A DNA stretch of 64,000 bases from Lawsonibacter asaccharolyticus (GCA_003112755.1 BFBT01000001.1:1612001-1676000), one strand, 5' to 3'; shown: positions 51,317-60,073, numbered from the stretch's first letter. The notes: generated from the letters alone by a model not told the origin. A program made the numbers and translations.

Positions 51317-53586
51317 AGATCAAACGCATGACAGCCTCCTTCGGGGGGCTGGAGGGGGCGCGGCTGGAGCTGGGCCCCGGACTGAATGTGATCCAGGCCC
51401 CCAACGAGGGGGGAAAATCCACCTGGGCGGGCTTTTTGAAGGCCATGCTCTACGGCATCGATACCCGGGACAGGGACCGGAAGGGCTATCTGGCGGACAA
51501 GAACCGCTACCAGCCCTGGTCCGGGGCCCCCATGGAGGGGGAGCTGGTCCTCACCTGGCACGGGCGGGACATCACCCTGCGCCGGGGGCGTCAGGGGAAC
51601 AGCCCCTTTGGGGCATTCTCTGCCGTCTACACCGGTACCGAGGAGCCGGTGTCCGGCCTGACCGGCGACACCTGCGGCCAGCTCCTGCTGGGGGTGGGGC
51701 AGGAGGTCTTTGAACGCTCCGCTTTCGTGGGCCAGGGGGGCTCCCTGGCCGTCACCTCCGTGCCGGAGCTGGAGCGGCGCATCGCCGCCCTGGTCTCCTC
51801 CGGGGAGGAGGACGTGTCCTTTTCCCAGGCGGAGGGGCAGCTGCGGGAGTGGCTGAACCGGAGGAAGGTGAACAAGAGCGTGGGCCTGATCCCCAGACTG
51901 GAGGGGGAGCTGGCCGAGACCGGGGCGGTGCTCTCCCGGCTGGAGGAGGCCAACCGGACCCTGTCCCGCTTGGAGGGGGAGAAGGCGGAGCTGGAGGGCA
52001 GGAAAACTGTCCTGGAGGCGGAGCGGCGGACCCACCGCAGGCTGGATGCCCTGGAGCTGGACCGCCGGTACACCCAGGCACGGCAGGATTTGGAGGCTGC
52101 CCGGCGGCAGGCTGACGCTTTGGAACGGGAGCAGGCCCGGTACGGCGCCCTGCCGGAGCGGGAGGAGCTGAAGCGGGCCCAGGGAGAGCTGCAATACCTG
52201 AAGGTGCTGGAGGAGGAGATACGCCAGGGTGAGGGGGCGCTGCGGGAGGCCGAGGAGGCCTATGAGCAGGCCCGGCGGGAGGCCCTGGACGACCGCTTCA
52301 ACGGGATGAGCGGGGAGGAGGCCGTCAGCCGGGCGGCCGCCGACGGGGCCCTCTGGCGGGAGGCACTGGAGCGCGCCCGTAGGGAGAAGCGCCGCTTTCC
52401 CCTCCTTCTGAGCGTGGGCCTGGCGCTGCTGGTCCTGTCCGCAGCCCTGGGCGCCGTACTGGACGGCAGCTTCCTGCCCTGGCTCCTGGGCGGCGCGGCC
52501 TGCTGCGGGGCGCTGGCCCTGGCCGCAGTCCTGGCCCTGCGCCGGGCGGGGCGGGCCTCCGCCCAGGCGGACCAGGTGCTGGCCCGGTATAGGGCGGGCA
52601 GCGGGGAGGAGATCGCCGCCCTGGCGGAGGACTACCGCCGCCGGGACGAAACAGCCCAGGAGGCCTCCCGACAGGCGAAGGTGGTGCGGGAGACACTGGC
52701 GGACCGGAAAGCCCGGCGGGAGAACAGCCGGGTCGATCTGCTCTCCTTTGTCCACGCCTTTGCCCCGGAGGTGTCCGACCTGTTTGGCTGCTCCGCCGCC
52801 CTCTCCCGGGCCCTGAACCTGGAGGAGCGGCAGGGTCTGGCCCGGACCAGGCTGGAGGGGGCCAGAAGGCTGTTTGACGAGCTGGCGGCCCAGGGCGGGC
52901 AGGCCCTGGAGGCCATGCCGGAGGGCCTGACGCGGCCGGAGCGCCCCCCGGAGGAGACGGAGGAGCAGCTGGCGGCCGTCACCGCCGCCCTGGAGCGGGT
53001 GGAGCGGATGAGGAGCATGGCCCTGGGGGAGCAGCGGGCGGTGGGTGACCCCGCCGCCCTGGCCGCCCGCCGGGAGGAGCTCCAGGGGGAGCTGGACCGG
53101 CGGAAGACGGAGTATGAGGCCATCAGCATCGCCCTGGATGCCCTGAAGCGGGCCAACACCCAGCTCCAGGAGCGCTTCTCCCCAGAGCTGAACCGGCGGG
53201 CGGGGGAGTGGATGGCCCGCCTGACGGGGGGAAAGTACGCTGCCGTCTCCCTCACCCGGGAACTGGAGGCGGCCGCCCTGGAGCGGAACAGCGTGCTGCC
53301 CCGGCGGTCCCTGGCACTGTCCCGAGGGACAGTGGACCAGCTGTATCTGGCGGTGCGGCTGGCGGTGTGCCAGCTCTGTCTGCCCGGGGAGGACCCTGCC
53401 CCCCTGGTGCTGGACGACGCGCTGGTCACCTTTGACGACCGGCGGATGGCTCTGGCCCTGGACGCCCTGGCGGAGCTGGGCCGGGAGCGGCAGATCCTGC
53501 TGTTCACCTGCCAGGAGCGGGAGGGAAACTACCTGGAGGGCAGGCCCGGGGTGACCCGCACCGCCCTGAGGGGAGGAGGCGCATGA
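51313..53586 (+). CDS. YhaN/SbcC-like SMC-type ATPase
   Basis: A 757-aa ATPase of the Rad50/SbcC/YhaN type. The N-terminal Walker A is APNEGGKST (about 33-41). A long charged coiled coil (about 170-590) is interrupted by a hydrophobic pair of helices (about 357-400, RFPLLLSVGLALLVL), which is characteristic of YhaN and suggests membrane association. The C-terminal signature LSRGTVDQLYLA and Walker B PLVLDDALVTFD close the ATPase head. With the upstream nuclease it should process DNA ends. The GTG start overlaps the upstream stop. Confidence 0.92.
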   Translation: MKIKRMTASFGGLEGARLELGPGLNVIQAPNEGGKSTWAGFLKAMLYGIDTRDRDRKGYLADKNRYQPWSGAPMEGELVLTWHGRDITLRRGRQGNSPFGAFSAVYTGTEEPVSGLTGDTCGQLLLGVGQEVFERSAFVGQGGSLAVTSVPELERRIAALVSSGEEDVSFSQAEGQLREWLNRRKVNKSVGLIPRLEGELAETGAVLSRLEEANRTLSRLEGEKAELEGRKTVLEAERRTHRRLDALELDRRYTQARQDLEAARRQADALEREQARYGALPEREELKRAQGELQYLKVLEEEIRQGEGALREAEEAYEQARREALDDRFNGMSGEEAVSRAAADGALWREALERARREKRRFPLLLSVGLALLVLSAALGAVLDGSFLPWLLGGAACCGALALAAVLALRRAGRASAQADQVLARYRAGSGEEIAALAEDYRRRDETAQEASRQAKVVRETLADRKARRENSRVDLLSFVHAFAPEVSDLFGCSAALSRALNLEERQGLARTRLEGARRLFDELAAQGGQALEAMPEGLTRPERPPEETEEQLAAVTAALERVERMRSMALGEQRAVGDPAALAARREELQGELDRRKTEYEAISIALDALKRANTQLQERFSPELNRRAGEWMARLTGGKYAAVSLTRELEAAALERNSVLPRRSLALSRGTVDQLYLAVRLAVCQLCLPGEDPAPLVLDDALVTFDDRRMALALDALAELGRERQILLFTCQEREGNYLEGRPGVTRTALRGGGA

Positions 53587-54134
53587 GGGGAGCAATGGCG
53601 GAGAAGGAGCCGGGAAGGGGGCTGTTCGAGTGGCTCCAGACCCTGATGACGGCCGTTGTGTGCATCGTGCTGCTGTTCACCTTTGTGGGCCGGGTGGTCC
53701 GGGTGGACGGCCGCTCCATGGCCCCCACCCTGGCCCACGGGGAGCTGCTGCTGGTCTGGTCCATGGGCTATGAGCCCAGGGCCGGGGATATCGTCATCGC
53801 CAGCAAGACCACGGCGGAACCCCTGGAGGGGGAGGCCGTCGTCAAGCGGGCCGTGGCTCTGGCGGGGCAGACGGTGGAGCTGGACTACGGGGAGGGCCGG
53901 GTACTGGTGGACGGACAGGCCCTGGCGGAGCTGGAGCCCATGGCCCTGCCCCAAAAGCCGGAGATGCAGGGGACGCGGTTCCAGGTGGAGGCGGATTCCC
54001 TGTTCCTGCTGGGGGACAACCGCAACGGCTCCACCGACAGCCGGCACAGCGGGGTGGGCAGCGTGCACCGGGACTGCCTGCTGGGCCGGGCGGTGGCGGT
54101 GATCTGGCCTCTGGACCGCCTCCGGCTGCTGTGA
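53583..54134 (+). CDS. lepB: Signal peptidase I (first of two)
   Basis: A 183-aa single-anchor type I signal peptidase. It has an N-terminal transmembrane helix (about 19-37), the catalytic serine S45 in DGRSMAPTL, the catalytic lysine K88 in VVKRAVAL, and the GDNRNGSTDSRHSGVG motif. It removes signal peptides on the outer face of the membrane. It overlaps the YhaN-like stop by 4 bp. A second, similar gene lies 96 bp downstream with its own promoter; the two share the same core motifs and probably arose by tandem duplication. Confidence 0.94.
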   Translation: MRGAMAEKEPGRGLFEWLQTLMTAVVCIVLLFTFVGRVVRVDGRSMAPTLAHGELLLVWSMGYEPRAGDIVIASKTTAEPLEGEAVVKRAVALAGQTVELDYGEGRVLVDGQALAELEPMALPQKPEMQGTRFQVEADSLFLLGDNRNGSTDSRHSGVGSVHRDCLLGRAVAVIWPLDRLRLL

Positions 54135-54146
54135 CGGGAATTTCCC

Positions 54147-54175
54147 TTGCAATCCCAGCCGGGAGCCGGTATAAT
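54147..54175 (+). promoter_or_regulatory. sigma-A promoter of the second signal peptidase gene
   Basis: TTGCAA (54147-54152) and TATAAT (54170-54175) are 17 bp apart. Confidence 0.85.
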
Positions 54176-54229
54176 AAGAGACCGATCAACACAGTGCGCT
54201 CCGCCCGTCGGAGCGGGAGGAGCTTGCCA

Positions 54230-54841
54230 ATGTCGGAAGAATTTGAGGCCCGGGCCGGAGCGCCCCAGCAGCCCCCTCAGGAGGGGGCGGAGGAGCAGGA
54301 GAAGCTGCCCCAGGAGGAGCTGTTTTACTGGCTCCAGACCCTGGTAACTGCCATCGTGTGCATCGTACTGGTGTTCACCTTCCTGGGGCGCATCACCCGG
54401 GTGGTGGGCCACTCCATGGATGACACCCTGGCGGACGGAGAGCTGCTGGCGGTGTGGTCCCTGGGCTATGAGCCGGAGCAGGGGGACATCGTGGTGCTGA
54501 ACAAGACCACTGCCGACTTCCTGGAGGGGGAGGCCATCGTCAAGCGGGTCATCGCCCTGGAGGGACAGACGGTGGACATCGACTACGACGCGGGCACAGT
54601 GGCGGTGGACGGACAGGTGCTGGACGAGCCCTATATTCTGGAGGAGATGCTGTGGCCCTCCTCCAGCCACATGCAGGAGACCCACTTCGAGGTGCCGGAG
54701 GACTCCATTTTCGTCATGGGAGACAACCGCAACGGCTCCACCGACAGCCGGCACGAGTGGCTGGGCGCCATTGATGAGGACTATATCCTGGGACAGGCGG
54801 TGGCGGTGCTGTGGCCGCTGGGCCGGATCGGCCTGCTGTAA
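54230..54841 (+). CDS. lepB: Signal peptidase I (second copy)
   Basis: A 203-aa type I signal peptidase with an acidic, proline/glutamine-rich cytoplasmic N-tail (residues 1-33), an anchor helix (about 37-53), S62 in VGHSMDDTL, K105 in IVKRVIAL, and GDNRNGSTDSRHEWLG. It carries an insert with DEPYILEEMLWPSSSHMQETHF absent from the first copy. The ATG at 54230 follows GGGAGG. Separate promoter control suggests the two paralogues differ in timing or client proteins. Confidence 0.94.
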   Translation: MSEEFEARAGAPQQPPQEGAEEQEKLPQEELFYWLQTLVTAIVCIVLVFTFLGRITRVVGHSMDDTLADGELLAVWSLGYEPEQGDIVVLNKTTADFLEGEAIVKRVIALEGQTVDIDYDAGTVAVDGQVLDEPYILEEMLWPSSSHMQETHFEVPEDSIFVMGDNRNGSTDSRHEWLGAIDEDYILGQAVAVLWPLGRIGLL

Positions 54842-54843
54842 CG

Positions 54844-54897
54844 GGAAAATAAGCTGAGCGCGCGGACCGGAAGGTCCGCGCGCTCAGCTTATTTTCC
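54844..54897. terminator. 25-bp bidirectional terminator overlapping the mnmE 3' end
   Basis: Arms 54844-54868 and 54873-54897 are perfectly complementary with a GGAA loop. Both ends carry the AAAAT/ATTTT edges that give U-runs on either strand. The mnmE stop codon (54889-54891) lies inside the right arm. Confidence 0.92.
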
Positions 54898-56271
54898 AAC
54901 GCAGAAACGCTGGAAGATCCGGTCGGTGATGTCCTCCCGCACGGAGGCGCCGGTGAGCTCCCCCAGGGCGGAGAGGGCCTCCTCCACGTCGGTAAGCAGG
55001 GCGTCCGGGGTGACGCCGGCGGACAGTCCAGCCTGGGCGCCCTCCAGCCGCTCCAGCGCCCGGGAGGCCGCCTCCTCCTGGCGGGCGTTGGTGAGCAGCT
55101 CCCCATAGGCCTCCTCCCCGGTCTGCCGGGGCAGTGCGGAGCGGATGGCCTGTTCCAGCTCCTCCAGGCCCTGTCCTGTCCTGGCGCTCAGCTCCACCAC
55201 AGGGGGCATGGGGTCCAGGGACAGGAGGGGGAGGGGGGCGGAGAGGAGGTCAGACTTGCTCCGCACCAGCACGGTGGGGGCCAGAGACATGGCCTGAGAC
55301 AGAAGCTCCCCGTCCTCCTGTGTCACAGGGGAGGAGCTGTCCCAAAGCACCAGGATCAGCTCCGCCGACTCCATGGCAGCCCGGCTGCGCTCCACGCCCA
55401 TCTGCTCTACCCGGTCCGGGGTGTCCCGCAGGCCGGCAGTGTCGATCAGCCGCAGCAGGGTGCCCCCTACGGTGACGGTCTCCTCCACGGTGTCCCGGGT
55501 GGTGCCGGGGATCTCAGTGACAATGGCCCGTTCGTAGCCCAGCAGGGCGTTGAGCAGGGAGGACTTGCCCGCGTTGGGGCGGCCCACGATGGCGCACCGC
55601 AGGCCGTGGAGGATCTGGCTGCCCCGGCGGCAGGTGGCCAGAAGGGCCCGGAGCTGGGCGGCCTGCCGGGACAGGACCACCTCCAGTTCGCTCTCCCGGA
55701 AGGGGTCGATGTCCTCGTCCGGGTAGTCCAGCACCGCGTGGAAGTGGGCCATCACGTCTACCAGGGCGGAGTAGATGCCGCCGATCCGCCGGGACAGGGC
55801 CCCGGACAGCTGTCCGGCGGCGTGGCGGGCCCCCTCCCGGCTGGAGGCTTCCAGCAGATCGCCCACCGCCTCCGCCTGCACCAGATCCAGACGGCCGTTA
55901 AGAAAGGCACGGCGGGTGAACTCCCCCGGTCCGGCCTGCCGGGCCCCGTGGGAGAAGAGGGACTCCAGCCCCAGAGAGAGCACCATGGGGGCGCCGTGGC
56001 AGTGGAGCTCAGCGGTGTCCTCACCGGTGTAGGAGGCCGGGCCCCGGGTATAGGTGGCCAGCACCTTGTCGATGACCGCCCCCTCCCGGTCCAGCAGGTC
56101 GCCGTAGATCAGGCGGCGGGGGGGATGGGCCTCCAGCGGCCGGCTGTCCGCTGCCCGGAAGGCGGCGGACGCGGCGGAGACGGCCTCCGGCCCGGACAGA
56201 CGCAGGATGCCGATAGCCCCCGGCCCGGCAGGGGTGGCCACGGCGGCAATGGTGTCGGTGGTTCTCTCCAT
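54889..56271 (-). CDS. mnmE: tRNA modification GTPase MnmE
   Basis: A 460-aa GTPase that with MnmG installs the 5-carboxymethylaminomethyl group at U34 of tRNAs. It has the N-terminal folate-binding dimerisation domain (DTIAAVATPAGPGAIGILRLSGPEA), a helical domain, and an inserted G domain with G1 GRPNAGKSS (about 226-234) and DTAGLRDT. The C-terminus has the catalytic FCVGK motif. The ATG at 56271 follows AAGGAG; a longer upstream reading is unsupported. It is unusual in being away from mnmG, jag and yidC, none of which is in the window. Confidence 0.97.
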   Translation of the reverse strand: MERTTDTIAAVATPAGPGAIGILRLSGPEAVSAASAAFRAADSRPLEAHPPRRLIYGDLLDREGAVIDKVLATYTRGPASYTGEDTAELHCHGAPMVLSLGLESLFSHGARQAGPGEFTRRAFLNGRLDLVQAEAVGDLLEASSREGARHAAGQLSGALSRRIGGIYSALVDVMAHFHAVLDYPDEDIDPFRESELEVVLSRQAAQLRALLATCRRGSQILHGLRCAIVGRPNAGKSSLLNALLGYERAIVTEIPGTTRDTVEETVTVGGTLLRLIDTAGLRDTPDRVEQMGVERSRAAMESAELILVLWDSSSPVTQEDGELLSQAMSLAPTVLVRSKSDLLSAPLPLLSLDPMPPVVELSARTGQGLEELEQAIRSALPRQTGEEAYGELLTNARQEEAASRALERLEGAQAGLSAGVTPDALLTDVEEALSALGELTGASVREDITDRIFQRFCVGK

Positions 56272-56427
56272 CAGAACGATACTCCTTCCTGGCGGCGCGC
56301 TTCGACAGGAAACGCAGCGGTTCCTGCAAAAAATATTTTTGTGCAAACTGGGAGGAAAAAATCCCTTGACAGGCGTTATGAAAACCGCCGGGCTGCATAC
56401 GGACAGCAGAGAGTCAACATAACACCC

Positions 56428-56476
56428 TGTGGAAAACCCTGTGGAAACTGTGGAAAACCCGCCCGACGGTGGAAAA
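56428..56476 (+). repeat. Cluster of four GTGGAAAA-type repeats (DnaA-box-like)
   Basis: TGTGGAAAA at 56428 and 56449, TGTGGAAAC at 56440, and GGTGGAAAA at 56468. The complement TTTTCCACA differs from the DnaA-box consensus TTATCCACA at one base. They are spaced 12, 9 and 19 bp apart, next to an A+T-rich patch (56330-56345). The remaining gene-free stretch 56272-56652 shows no ORF with a ribosome site apart from a terminator at its right end. Confidence 0.55.
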
Positions 56477-56585
56477 GGAGGAGGGAGAGGCAGTTTCCAG
56501 GGGTATGCATCGCCCTGTATATCCGCATGTCAAAAAATCCGGAGGCGGAGTGAGGACAGGGACGGAGCGGAAAAAAGAGCGAGGA

Positions 56586-56632
56586 GAAAATGAAAGAATA
56601 CCGCCGTGTCCGCCATGCGGCGAATACGGCGG
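56586..56632 (-). terminator. Terminator of the FAD-dependent protein gene
   Basis: On the minus strand CCGCCGT pairs with ACGGCGG, with an inner CGCCGCATGGCG stem, followed by TATTCTTTCATTTTC, 21 bp beyond the stop at 56653. Confidence 0.8.
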
Positions 56633-56652
56633 TCCTGACTGTGAGGGGATGC

Positions 56653-58053
56653 TCAGACCTGCTGGGAGATGCGGCGGCTGATGGCCCGGGCGGCCTGGAC
56701 GCCGGAGGCGCCCGCCTGGGCCAGGCCGCGGGTGACGCCCGCCCCGTCACCGGCGGCAAAGAAGCCGGGGATGGAGGTCTCCAGCTCGCCGGACAGCTCC
56801 AGACGGGAGGAGTAGAACTTCACCTCCGCCCCGTAGAGCAGGGTGTCGTGATTGGCGGTGCCCGGGGCGATCTTGTCCAGGACGTAGATCATCTCAATGA
56901 TGTCATCCAGCTGCCGCTTGGGCAGGGCCAGGGACAGGTCCCCGGGGACGGCAGCGGTGAGGGTGGGCCGGGTGAAGGACTTGCCTAACCGGTGTTCGTT
57001 GGTGCGCACGCCCTTCACCAGATCGCCGAAGCGCTGGACGAGCACGCCGCCTGCCAGCATGTTGGACAGGGAGGCGATGTGCTTGCCGTAGCGGTAGGGC
57101 TCGTTGAAGGGCTGGGTGAAGCGGTTGGACACCAGAAGGGCGAAATTGGTGTTCTCGCTGCGCAGCTTGGGGTCGGCGTAGGAGTGGCCGTTGACGGTGT
57201 TGATGCCCTCCACGTTCTCCGCCACCACGTGGCCGTAGGGATTCATGCAGAAGGTGCGCACCTGATCCCCGTACCCTTTGGTGCGGTAGACAAGCTTGGA
57301 CTCGTAGACTACGTCAGTGATGTGCTCAAAGACCTGGGCGGGCAGCTCCACCCGTACGCCGATATCCACTTGGTTGTTGATGAGGTGGATGCCAAGGCCC
57401 TTGCACTCCTCGGCGAACCACTCGGCGCCGGAGCGGCCGGGGGCGGCGATGAGCCAGCGGCAGGAGAGCTCCTCACCCTTGCCCAGGGTCAGGCGGAAAT
57501 CCTCGCCCTCCCGGGCGATGTGGGTGACGGGGGTGTTGAACCGGAACTCCAGCTTGTCCTTCAGCCCCTCATAGATGTTCTGGAGGATGCGCAGATTGTT
57601 CTCTGTGCCCAGGTGCTTGCACCGGGCCTGGAGCAGATGCAGGTCATAGGCCAGCGCCCGGCGCTCCAGGGCCCTGGCCTCGGGGGTGGAGGTGGAGAAG
57701 CACTCGGTGGTGGCGCCGTGGGCCACATTGATGGAGTCCACATAGTCGATCAGCTCCATCACCTCCCGGGCGTCCATGAAGTCGGTGAGCCAGCCGCCGA
57801 ACTGGGTGGTGAAGTTGAACTTTCCGTCAGAGAAGGCCCCGGCCCCGCCGAAGCCGCACATGGTGTCGCACACCGGGCAGTGGATGCACTCCTTCACCTT
57901 GCCCGCCACGATGGGGCAGCTGCGGTGGTAGATATCCCGCCCCTGGTCCAGGGCGGTGATCTTCAGGTCGGGATGGAGGCGTGCCAGCTCATAGGCGGCA
58001 AAGATGCCCGCCTCGCCGCAGCCCAGGATGACGACGTCGTACATGGGGTTCAT
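56653..58053 (-). CDS. COG2509-type FAD-dependent oxidoreductase
   Basis: A 466-aa flavoprotein. The N-terminal Rossmann FAD site is VVILGCGEAGIFAAYELA (about 7-24), with the usual glycines spaced GxGxxG. A cysteine cluster CPIVAGKVKECIHCPVCDTMCGFGGAGAFSDGK (about 50-82) resembles an iron-sulfur or redox-active site, and the C-terminal GDGAGVTRGLAQAGASG binds FAD. It matches the widespread but poorly characterised FAD-dependent dehydrogenases of COG2509. The ATG at 58053 follows AGAGGAG. It lies 128 bp downstream of the apbE-type operon on the same strand; whether it is part of that transcript is unclear. Confidence 0.87.
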   Translation of the reverse strand: MNPMYDVVILGCGEAGIFAAYELARLHPDLKITALDQGRDIYHRSCPIVAGKVKECIHCPVCDTMCGFGGAGAFSDGKFNFTTQFGGWLTDFMDAREVMELIDYVDSINVAHGATTECFSTSTPEARALERRALAYDLHLLQARCKHLGTENNLRILQNIYEGLKDKLEFRFNTPVTHIAREGEDFRLTLGKGEELSCRWLIAAPGRSGAEWFAEECKGLGIHLINNQVDIGVRVELPAQVFEHITDVVYESKLVYRTKGYGDQVRTFCMNPYGHVVAENVEGINTVNGHSYADPKLRSENTNFALLVSNRFTQPFNEPYRYGKHIASLSNMLAGGVLVQRFGDLVKGVRTNEHRLGKSFTRPTLTAAVPGDLSLALPKRQLDDIIEMIYVLDKIAPGTANHDTLLYGAEVKFYSSRLELSGELETSIPGFFAAGDGAGVTRGLAQAGASGVQAARAISRRISQQV

Positions 58054-58180
58054 GGGAGAGCTCCTCTCATAGTGTAGTAGAAAACAGATGGCAGGCCCGC
58101 CCAACAGGACAGACACATCTATGATAGCACAGAAATGAGAAAAAGAAAAGGGAATTGGACAAAAACAGGAGGGAAGGAGA

Positions 58181-58705
58181 TCAATTCCGGGACAGGCGGC
58201 CCACCACCAGTTGGGCGCATAGGCCGGTGAGGGTGCCGGTAATGAGCCCGGCCAGCACCAGATAAGGGAGATAGACCAGCACCACCCAGCTCTTGGCGAT
58301 GGCGGCGGCGGCCAGCAGCTGGCCCAGGTTGTGGCATACGGCGGACAGGGGGCTGCTGACCCAGAGCTGGCCCCGGCCCAGCACCCGGCGCAGGAGGAGC
58401 AGGGCGAAATAGCTGAGCAGGCCGCCCCCCAGGCTGTACAGCAGGGTCATCATCTGGCCGGAAAACACCGCGCCCAGAAAGATCCGGGAGAGGAGGATGA
58501 GCAGGGTGTCCCGGGGCCCCAGGACGAACATGGCGTAGACGGTGACGATGTTGGCCAGCCCCAGCTTGATGCCGGGGATGGGGACCGGAGGGGGCAGCTG
58601 GGCCTCAGCCAGAAAGATGGTCAGGGCGATGGCGGTGAGAAGGGCGGCCCGGGTGAGGCGGCGGGCCTGGGAGGGGCGCTTATCCTGTGGCGGAGTCAAG
58701 ACCAT
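58181..58705 (-). CDS. Gx transporter family membrane protein (EetB-like)
   Basis: A 174-aa membrane protein with about 5 helices. The segments PIPGIKLGLANIVTVYAMFVLGPRDTLLILLSRIFLGAVF and LSAVCHNLGQLLAA are typical of the Gx_transp family, formerly labelled heptaprenyl diphosphate synthase component I. The ATG at 58705 follows GGGAGG and overlaps the NusG_II gene. In Listeria and Enterococcus a Gx_transp protein (EetB) and a NusG_II protein (EetA) serve flavin-based extracellular electron transfer; apbE, NusG_II and Gx_transp occur here in that order. The demethylmenaquinone enzymes and Ndh2 are not in the window. Confidence 0.85.
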   Translation of the reverse strand: MVLTPPQDKRPSQARRLTRAALLTAIALTIFLAEAQLPPPVPIPGIKLGLANIVTVYAMFVLGPRDTLLILLSRIFLGAVFSGQMMTLLYSLGGGLLSYFALLLLRRVLGRGQLWVSSPLSAVCHNLGQLLAAAAIAKSWVVLVYLPYLVLAGLITGTLTGLCAQLVVGRLSRN

Positions 58706-59054
58706 CCCCTCCTCCCTCGATTTGAATGACCAGCCGGTTGGGCAGGCAGACCACGGGGACGGTGCCGTCGGAGATCCATCCCTGGTCCACACAGACCTGG
58801 TCCGGGCAGTCCGCGGACTCCACCCTGATCCGGCCCGGCTGGGCGGTGATGGTGTTGGTCCGTCCCTGGAACTCCACTGTAAAGGTGAGAGGGGCGGAGA
58901 GACTGTCCAAATCGATCTCCCGGATCAAGACACCGTCCTGATAGATACGGGCCATGTGCCCGCCCCCGGACCAGCGGCCCAGCAGGAGGATGGCGCCGAC
59001 GGACAGCAGGGCGGCGGCGGCCAGCACGCCTACCCAGAATCTCGTGCGTTTCAT
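58680..59054 (-). CDS. NusG domain II-containing protein (EetA-like)
   Basis: A 124-aa exported or membrane-anchored protein. It has one N-terminal hydrophobic segment (about 7-24) and a small beta domain with RIRVESADCPDQVCVDQGWISDGTVPVVCLPNRLVIQI, the NusG_II signature with two to three cysteines. It overlaps the apbE stop (ATGA) and the Gx-transporter start, so the three genes are translationally linked. In electron-transfer loci the equivalent protein is EetA. Its molecular role is not established. Confidence 0.85.
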   Translation of the reverse strand: MKRTRFWVGVLAAAALLSVGAILLLGRWSGGGHMARIYQDGVLIREIDLDSLSAPLTFTVEFQGRTNTITAQPGRIRVESADCPDQVCVDQGWISDGTVPVVCLPNRLVIQIEGGGDGLDSATG

Positions 59055-60073
59055 AGCTGGATCACCGTCACCTCCAGGTCCTGATAGTCCTCTGCCAGCG
59101 TGAAGGAACCAGCCAGACCGGCAGTGACCCACAGGGAACCGTCCTCCAGCACCAGCACCATCTCAAAGTCCTGATGGGTCCGCCAAAAATCGGCCCCCCA
59201 GTCTGCCCCCCGGACGAACACGGCGGTGGAGAGAGCGTCGCAGTACACCCCCAGAGGAGAGACGATGGTGACGCTCTTCAGGCCGGACCGGGCGGGAGCG
59301 GCGGTCTCCGGGTCCATGATGTGCCAGTAAGTCTGGCCGTCCTCCTCAAAGTAGCGCTCATAGCCGCCGGAGGTGATGACCGCCTGGCTGCCGGTGAGCT
59401 CCAGGACCCCCAGGTAGCCGGAGCTCCCCGCCTCCGGGGTCTGGATGCCAATGCGCCAGGGAGAGCCGTCCGGCTTGTCCCCTGCGGTCCGCACGTTGCC
59501 GCCCAGATTGAAGATGGCGGGCTCCCCGCCGGCCAGCTCCGCCAGCAGATCGCTGGCCCAGCCCTTGGCGATGGAGCCCAGGTCCAGCTGCATCCCCTGG
59601 GGCAGGCGGACCCGGCAGCCCTCCGGGTCCAGCTCCACCTGGGTGTAGTCGATGCGGGCGGCCAGCTCCGCCAGCTCCTCCGGTCCGGGGACACGGTACT
59701 CGCCGGTGGTGAAGCCCCAGGCATGAACGGCGGAGTAGGCGGTGATATCCAGGGCCCCCTGGGTCTCCCGGCCATAGGAGAGGGCCAGGGAGAGCAGCTG
59801 GAAGGTCTCCTGAGAGACCGGGACCCAGGCCCCTTCCCCATGGTTGATGGCGGAGATGTCGCTGTTCTTGTCGGTAACGGAGAGCAGATGCTCCAGCTGG
59901 TAGATCCTCTCCGTAGCCTGGTCCAGCACCTGCTGGCCGCTGTCACCATAGGCGGTGAGCTCCATCACGGTGTTCATGGCAAATATGGTAGAGGAGGTCT
60001 CCCTGGTCTGGGCGCAGCCGGACAGCAACAGGGACAGCACCATGGGCAGGAACAAGAATCGGACAGAGTGCAC
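59051..60073 (-). CDS. apbE: FAD:protein FMN transferase (ApbE), lipoprotein
   Basis: A 340-aa flavin transferase that attaches FMN to threonine of extracytoplasmic proteins. The N-terminus is a lipoprotein signal peptide ending in LLLSGC (cysteine about residue 20). The ApbE fold shows MNTVMELTAYG, DLGSIAKGWASDLLAEL and the ITSGGYERYFEEDGQTYWHIMDPETAAPA motif with the metal-binding region. The GTG at 60073 is preferred because GGAGGT lies 7 bp upstream. It leads an operon with NusG_II and Gx-transporter genes. The acceptor protein (for example PplA or an Rnf subunit) is not in the window. Confidence 0.93.
   Translation of the reverse strand: MHSVRFLFLPMVLSLLLSGCAQTRETSSTIFAMNTVMELTAYGDSGQQVLDQATERIYQLEHLLSVTDKNSDISAINHGEGAWVPVSQETFQLLSLALSYGRETQGALDITAYSAVHAWGFTTGEYRVPGPEELAELAARIDYTQVELDPEGCRVRLPQGMQLDLGSIAKGWASDLLAELAGGEPAIFNLGGNVRTAGDKPDGSPWRIGIQTPEAGSSGYLGVLELTGSQAVITSGGYERYFEEDGQTYWHIMDPETAAPARSGLKSVTIVSPLGVYCDALSTAVFVRGADWGADFWRTHQDFEMVLVLEDGSLWVTAGLAGSFTLAEDYQDLEVTVIQL

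Noticed and set aside
51229-53595. 788-codon minus-strand frame opposite the YhaN-like gene
   Set aside because: Leucine/glutamine/proline-rich antisense shadow without start signals.
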